Of a DNA stretch of 9,583 bases, positions 7,039 to 9,583 are shown piece by piece. Made by a program: the position numbers and the translations under genes. The stretch is from Defluviitaleaceae bacterium (GTDB taxonomy: Bacteria; Bacillota; Clostridia; Lachnospirales; WRAA01), in the NCBI GenBank assembly GCA_009780445.1, contig WRAA01000059.1, positions 1 through 9,583 of the forward strand, read 5' to 3'. The notes beneath the pieces are model-generated. The model saw only the letters and a list, made by a program, of their open reading frames with translations, ran no database searches and had not been told where the DNA came from. The stretch's first letter is position 1; every line of letters starts with the position of its first letter.

Positions 7039-8466
7039 TCAGACTACCTCCCCCGGATATCGAACGACCAGCCCCGGCTGCATGGGCGAGCAGTTCGATA
7101 TCCGATCCCCGCAGGGGTTCGGATATCGAACGACCAGCCCCGACAAATAGAACGTCCTGCATCCCGTAACACGCACATCCACAATCCTGCCGATACACGA
7201 AGCGTCAGCATCAAAGTGTACGATGCTGTTGTCCTCCGCCCTGCCCGTTACCCTGCCCGGATCCGCCGAGTTAACCTCTTCCGCAAGCACCTTCACGGTG
7301 CGGCCTATGTTGGACGCGCTTATCTCATAGGCAATGGGCGTCAGTTCCTCCAGCAGACGCGCAAAGCGGCGGTCTACCGTCTCCCCGTCCACTTGATCCG
7401 CCATTGAGGCGGCGGGCGTTCCCGTTCGCTTGCTGTACTTAAACGTAAAAGCGTTCTGGAAGCGCGCTTGGCGCACTACGTCCAGCGTATGCTCGAAGTC
7501 CTGCTCCGTCTCGCCCGGAAAGCCGACTATTATGTCCGTCGTGATGCGCATGTCGGGGCTAATGGCCTTGAGCTTGCGCACCAGCTCCAGATAACCCGCC
7601 TTGGTGTACCGCCGGTTCATCGCCGCCAGGATCCTGTCGGAGCCGGACTGCACAGGAAGATGCACGTGGCGGCAGACCTTGCCGCAATCGGCAATGGCGC
7701 GCACAAGCTCGTCCGACAAATCCTTGGGGTGCGACGTCATAAAGCGGATTCTCTCCAGCCCGTCAATACCCTGTATCTCGCGCAGAAGCTTCGCGAAGCT
7801 CTGCGCCCCGCCGGTCTCGCTGCCATAAGAGTTCACGTTCTGGCCCAGCAGCAGCACCTCCTTCGCCCCGCCCGCGGCAAGCTCGCGGCACTCGTTCAGA
7901 ATGTCCGCGCTGCCACGGCTGCGCTCCCGCCCGCGCACATAGGGCACAATGCAGAACGAGCAATAGTTGTTGCAGCCGTACATTATGTTTACGCTGGCCT
8001 TGAAGCTGTGTTCGCGCTGTACCGGCAGATCCTCGCGGATGTCGCCGTGGCTCTCCCACACATCCACAACCTGCCGCCCGCCCTGCCGCGCCGCGTCAAG
8101 AAGCTCCGGCAGAGCGTGGAGGTTGAACGTGCCGAATATTACGTCAACATAGGGGTACGACTGCCGCAGACGCGTTACGGCCGCGTCCTGCTGCATCATA
8201 CACCCGCACACGGCCACGAGCAGTTCCGGCCGCTTCTCCTTCATCCGCTTCACTTGGCCAAGGTGGCCGAGCAGCTTGTTCTCCGCGTTTTCGCGCACAC
8301 AGCATGTATTGAACAGTATCAGGGTGGCCTCTTCCTCGTCCGCCGCCTCAAGATACCCCATGCACCGCAGTATCCCGGCGATCTTCTCCGAATCATGCAC
8401 ATTCGCCTGGCATCCATAGGTGTTTATGTGGTACATACCCTTAATTGTCTGAATTGTCTCGCTCAT
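7039..8466 (-). CDS. miaB: tRNA-2-methylthio-N6-dimethylallyladenosine synthase MiaB, with an extra C-terminal repeat-encoded tail
   Basis: Radical SAM methylthiotransferase that adds the 2-methylthio group to i6A37 of tRNAs, acting after MiaA, whose gene is in the same cluster. The N-terminal UPF0004 domain has the three ligands of the auxiliary [4Fe-4S] cluster: Cys19 (TYGCQAN), Cys55 (NTCCVRENAE) and Cys89 (VCGCMMQQ). The radical SAM cluster is C165-x3-C169-x2-C172 (YGCNNYCSFCIVPYVRGRERS). A TRAM domain follows from about residue 375 (NIGRTVKVLAEE...GRIVDVRVTG). The start ATG (8464-8466) has AAGGGG about 6 nt upstream. It is 475 residues, longer than the usual ~440-450. The excess is residues 444-472, which hold LVVRYP twice and are encoded by a palindromic repeat (7051-7142). 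Without it the end would read ...CRTFYLSGEVV, a normal TRAM ending. The TGA stop lies just before the mutS start. The alternative name YmcB fits Gram-positive orthologues. Confidence 0.97.
   Translation of the reverse strand: MSETIQTIKGMYHINTYGCQANVHDSEKIAGILRCMGYLEAADEEEATLILFNTCCVRENAENKLLGHLGQVKRMKEKRPELLVAVCGCMMQQDAAVTRLRQSYPYVDVIFGTFNLHALPELLDAARQGGRQVVDVWESHGDIREDLPVQREHSFKASVNIMYGCNNYCSFCIVPYVRGRERSRGSADILNECRELAAGGAKEVLLLGQNVNSYGSETGGAQSFAKLLREIQGIDGLERIRFMTSHPKDLSDELVRAIADCGKVCRHVHLPVQSGSDRILAAMNRRYTKAGYLELVRKLKAISPDMRITTDIIVGFPGETEQDFEHTLDVVRQARFQNAFTFKYSKRTGTPAASMADQVDGETVDRRFARLLEELTPIAYEISASNIGRTVKVLAEEVNSADPGRVTGRAEDNSIVHFDADASCIGRIVDVRVTGCRTFYLSGLVVRYPNPCGDRISNCSPMQPGLVVRYPGEVV
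7047..7054 (-). promoter_or_regulatory. Shine-Dalgarno sequence of mutS at the edge of the miaB repeat
   Basis: On the minus strand GGGGGAGG ends 9 nt before the GTG at 7035-7037. It supports that GTG as the mutS start. The first G residues belong to the boundary of the palindromic repeat, so the insertion ended without destroying the site. A second candidate, AAGGAAAG, precedes the in-frame ATG at 7014-7016 and would give a protein seven residues shorter. Confidence 0.6.
7051..7142 (-). repeat. REP-like palindromic element inserted in frame at the 3' end of miaB
   Basis: A 23-nt direct repeat, identical in both copies, occupies 7054-7076 and 7120-7142, offset by exactly 66 bp. Between them an inverted copy of its core forms a perfect-looking hairpin: arms 7093-7110 and 7114-7131 (18 nt, one mismatch), loop gca. 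The plan is therefore direct, inverted, direct, or one 66-bp unit plus a partial second unit. Core bases are cggatatcgaac and its complement gttcgatatccg. The element adds 87 bp (29 codons, 7051-7137), a multiple of three, and is bordered on both sides by a CGGGG (minus-strand) run that may be a target duplication or the slippage point. It carries no stop in the miaB frame. It resembles REP/BIME-type or Rickettsia-palindromic-element-type insertions in form; family membership has not been tested. Confidence 0.85.
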
Positions 8467-8475
8467 ACATTCCCC

Positions 8476-8913
8476 TTAGAGTCTCGAAAATATCTTTATC
8501 CTCTCGAACACAGACCCCGGCAGCGCAAGCACCGCCAATATGCCCAGGCATATGGATCCGGCCGTTTGCAGCGTATTGATGCCCACCATTGCCGCGGAGG
8601 TCTGCTCTCCGCTGATGATGGCGTACATCGTGGTGTATATCGCGCCCCCCGGCACCAGTGGAATGATGCCCGGCACCATGTACAGCGTAAGCGGGCAGCG
8701 CCGAAACAGCGCGAACAGCCGGCTAAGCAGGGCCACACAGCACGCCGCCAAGAATATCCCGAAGAATATCGCGCCGTCGCGGAACACAAAACCCACGGAC
8801 CAGCCGAGCGTGCCGATAAGCCCGCACGTCCAGAACTCCGATCGCGGCACGTTAAACACCACCGCAAAGCTAACCGTGGCGATAAAGCAGAATATCAGAT
8901 AGTATACGAACAC
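8476..8913 (-). CDS. Threonine/serine exporter family protein, small membrane subunit (DUF3815, YjjB-type)
   Basis: A 145-residue, almost wholly hydrophobic protein with about four or five membrane segments: FVYYLIFCFIATVSFAVVF, an IGTLGWSVGFVF segment, AIFFGIFLAACCVALLSRLF, and a final SICLGILAVLALPGSVF. The motif LYMVPGIIPLVPGGAIYTTM (about residues 77-96) is the Pro-Gly rich signature of the C-terminal half of ThrE, which here is a separate protein. The start is a GTG (8911-8913) preceded by AGGAGGG at 8920-8926 with normal spacing. An ATG 5 nt upstream is out of frame and closes after seven codons. With the preceding gene it forms a two-gene exporter. The TAA stop is 9 nt from miaB. Family assignment is firm; the transported compound is not known from sequence. 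Confidence 0.88.
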   Translation of the reverse strand: MFVYYLIFCFIATVSFAVVFNVPRSEFWTCGLIGTLGWSVGFVFRDGAIFFGIFLAACCVALLSRLFALFRRCPLTLYMVPGIIPLVPGGAIYTTMYAIISGEQTSAAMVGINTLQTAGSICLGILAVLALPGSVFERIKIFSRL

Positions 8914-8924
8914 GCCATGCCCTC

Positions 8925-9583
8925 CTAAATCAGAAAGCTGTAACCCACCAGCACCCCGGCCGCCAACGACCCGGCAACCGCAAGAACATCCACAAGCCCG
9001 ATGCTGCCCGAAACAAGATCCCCCTGCATGATGTCGCGCATAGAGCTTACGAGCGACACCCCGGGAAGGTGCGGTATTATCGAGCCGAACACCACCATCT
9101 CCGGCAGGAGCGGCATACCGCTAAGGCTTATCACAAAGTTGGCCGTCACGATGCACAACAGCCCGGCCAGCACATTCACCAGCACCCGCGACACATTGTG
9201 CCGCCGCAACAGCTTCGTAACGGCATACACAAAGGAGCCTACAAACAGCGACGCAAAGCTTGCGGCAATGTCGGCGTTTATGATGTATGTAAACGCAAAG
9301 CTGCCCGTTCCGGCCGCCACGATCATTACCCAGTCCTTGTATGACGGCACATTGCTGATCTCCTCCAGCCTGCGCCGAAACTCATCAATCGACATGCTGT
9401 GCGTGGCAAGCTCGCGGGAGAGCGCGTTCACCATCGACATCTTGCCCAGGTGCGGCGTGCCGCCGCTGATCCTCTTCACCACAGTCTTGGACACCAAGCT
9501 ACCGCTCTCCACCGTAACAACCAGCATCCCCGGCATCACAAACACCTGCGCGTCCGTAAACCCGAAGTTCAGCAGAATCCGCC
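8925..9583 (-). CDS. Threonine/serine exporter family protein, large (DUF1212, ThrE/YjjP-type) subunit, 5'-truncated
   Basis: The frame stays open to the window edge (it begins ...RILLNFGFTDAQVFVMPGMLVV), so the real start lies outside. The GTG at 9543-9545 is only an internal codon. What is seen is a soluble N-terminal part with the VFVMPGMLVVTVESG strand region and a G-T-P-H-L-G-K-M-S-M-V-N segment. Several membrane segments follow: WVMIVAAGTGSFAFTYII, ASFASLFVGSFVYAVTKLL, VLVNVLAGLLCIVTANFVI and a last GLVDVLAVAGSLAAGVLVGYSFLI. Before the last helix is PHLPGVSLVSSMRDIMQGDLVSG, the family's conserved Pro-Gly...Arg-Asp...Gly-Asp region. In split systems of this family (YjjP/YjjB-like) this protein pairs with a small membrane partner to export threonine, serine or other small metabolites; here the partner follows 11 nt downstream. 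The stop TAG overlaps the next gene's ribosome binding site. Substrate is inferred from the family only. Confidence 0.88.
   Translation of the reverse strand, partial: RILLNFGFTDAQVFVMPGMLVVTVESGSLVSKTVVKRISGGTPHLGKMSMVNALSRELATHSMSIDEFRRRLEEISNVPSYKDWVMIVAAGTGSFAFTYIINADIAASFASLFVGSFVYAVTKLLRRHNVSRVLVNVLAGLLCIVTANFVISLSGMPLLPEMVVFGSIIPHLPGVSLVSSMRDIMQGDLVSGSIGLVDVLAVAGSLAAGVLVGYSFLI

Noticed and set aside
7054..7142. A CRISPR array or tRNA-like element at the miaB end
   Set aside because: There are only two direct copies with an inverted copy between them and a 43-nt interval, inside a coding frame; no further repeat units, and no cloverleaf despite a GTTCGA-like segment.
4320..7169. A 949-codon open frame on the plus strand opposite mutS
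   Set aside because: It runs antisense to well-recognised mutS, has an Arg/His/Val/Leu-rich composition typical of the complement of G+C-rich codons, and shows no recognisable domain.
8457..8466. Short repeat of gacaatt at the start of miaB as an operator
   Set aside because: Two short copies within codons for SETIQTIKG are easily due to chance; no dyad symmetry or promoter nearby.
7468..8928. A 486-codon open frame on the plus strand opposite miaB and the small exporter gene
   Set aside because: Same kind of antisense shadow: it spans two real genes and their junction, with biased composition and no domain.

Overview
The window is a tightly packed housekeeping segment from a G+C-rich member of the Firmicutes, probably a clostridial or gut-type lineage. 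This rests on gene order and protein style, not on a database search. All eight real genes lie on the minus strand and read right to left as one probable operon. Long open frames on the plus strand are antisense shadows of these genes.

Layout in transcription order, from high to low coordinates: (1) the 5'-truncated large subunit of a split threonine/serine exporter (DUF1212/ThrE type), 8925-9583; (2) the small membrane subunit of the same exporter, 8476-8913; (3) miaB, the tRNA methylthiotransferase, 7039-8466; (4) mutS, 4443-7037; (5) mutL, 2657-4450; (6) miaA, the tRNA dimethylallyltransferase, 1704-2660; (7) hfq, 1449-1673; (8) a PLP-dependent enzyme of the methionine gamma-lyase-like/'aluminium resistance' family (COG4100, YnbB type), 167-1456. 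Gaps are at most 30 bp. Three junctions overlap (mutS/mutL by 8 nt, mutL/miaA by 4 nt, hfq/PLP enzyme by 8 nt), which points to translational coupling.

MiaA and MiaB catalyse successive steps of the ms2i6A37 modification on tRNAs that read codons beginning with U. MutS and MutL are the mismatch-recognition and nicking pair of MutH-less mismatch repair, and MutL carries an intact endonuclease motif. Hfq is an Sm-like RNA chaperone. A well-formed sigma-A-type promoter sits inside the 3' end of miaA and could drive hfq and the PLP enzyme separately.

Two repeat structures are not explained by the genes. The first is a palindromic repeat at 7051-7142, inserted in frame at the very end of miaB. 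It appears to add 29 codons and stops exactly at the mutS Shine-Dalgarno sequence. The second is a roughly 160-bp imperfect inverted repeat with a central hairpin at 13-175; it contains the stop codon of the PLP enzyme gene and looks like a MITE. No defence system, CRISPR array, rRNA, tRNA, transposase or other novel multi-gene system was found.
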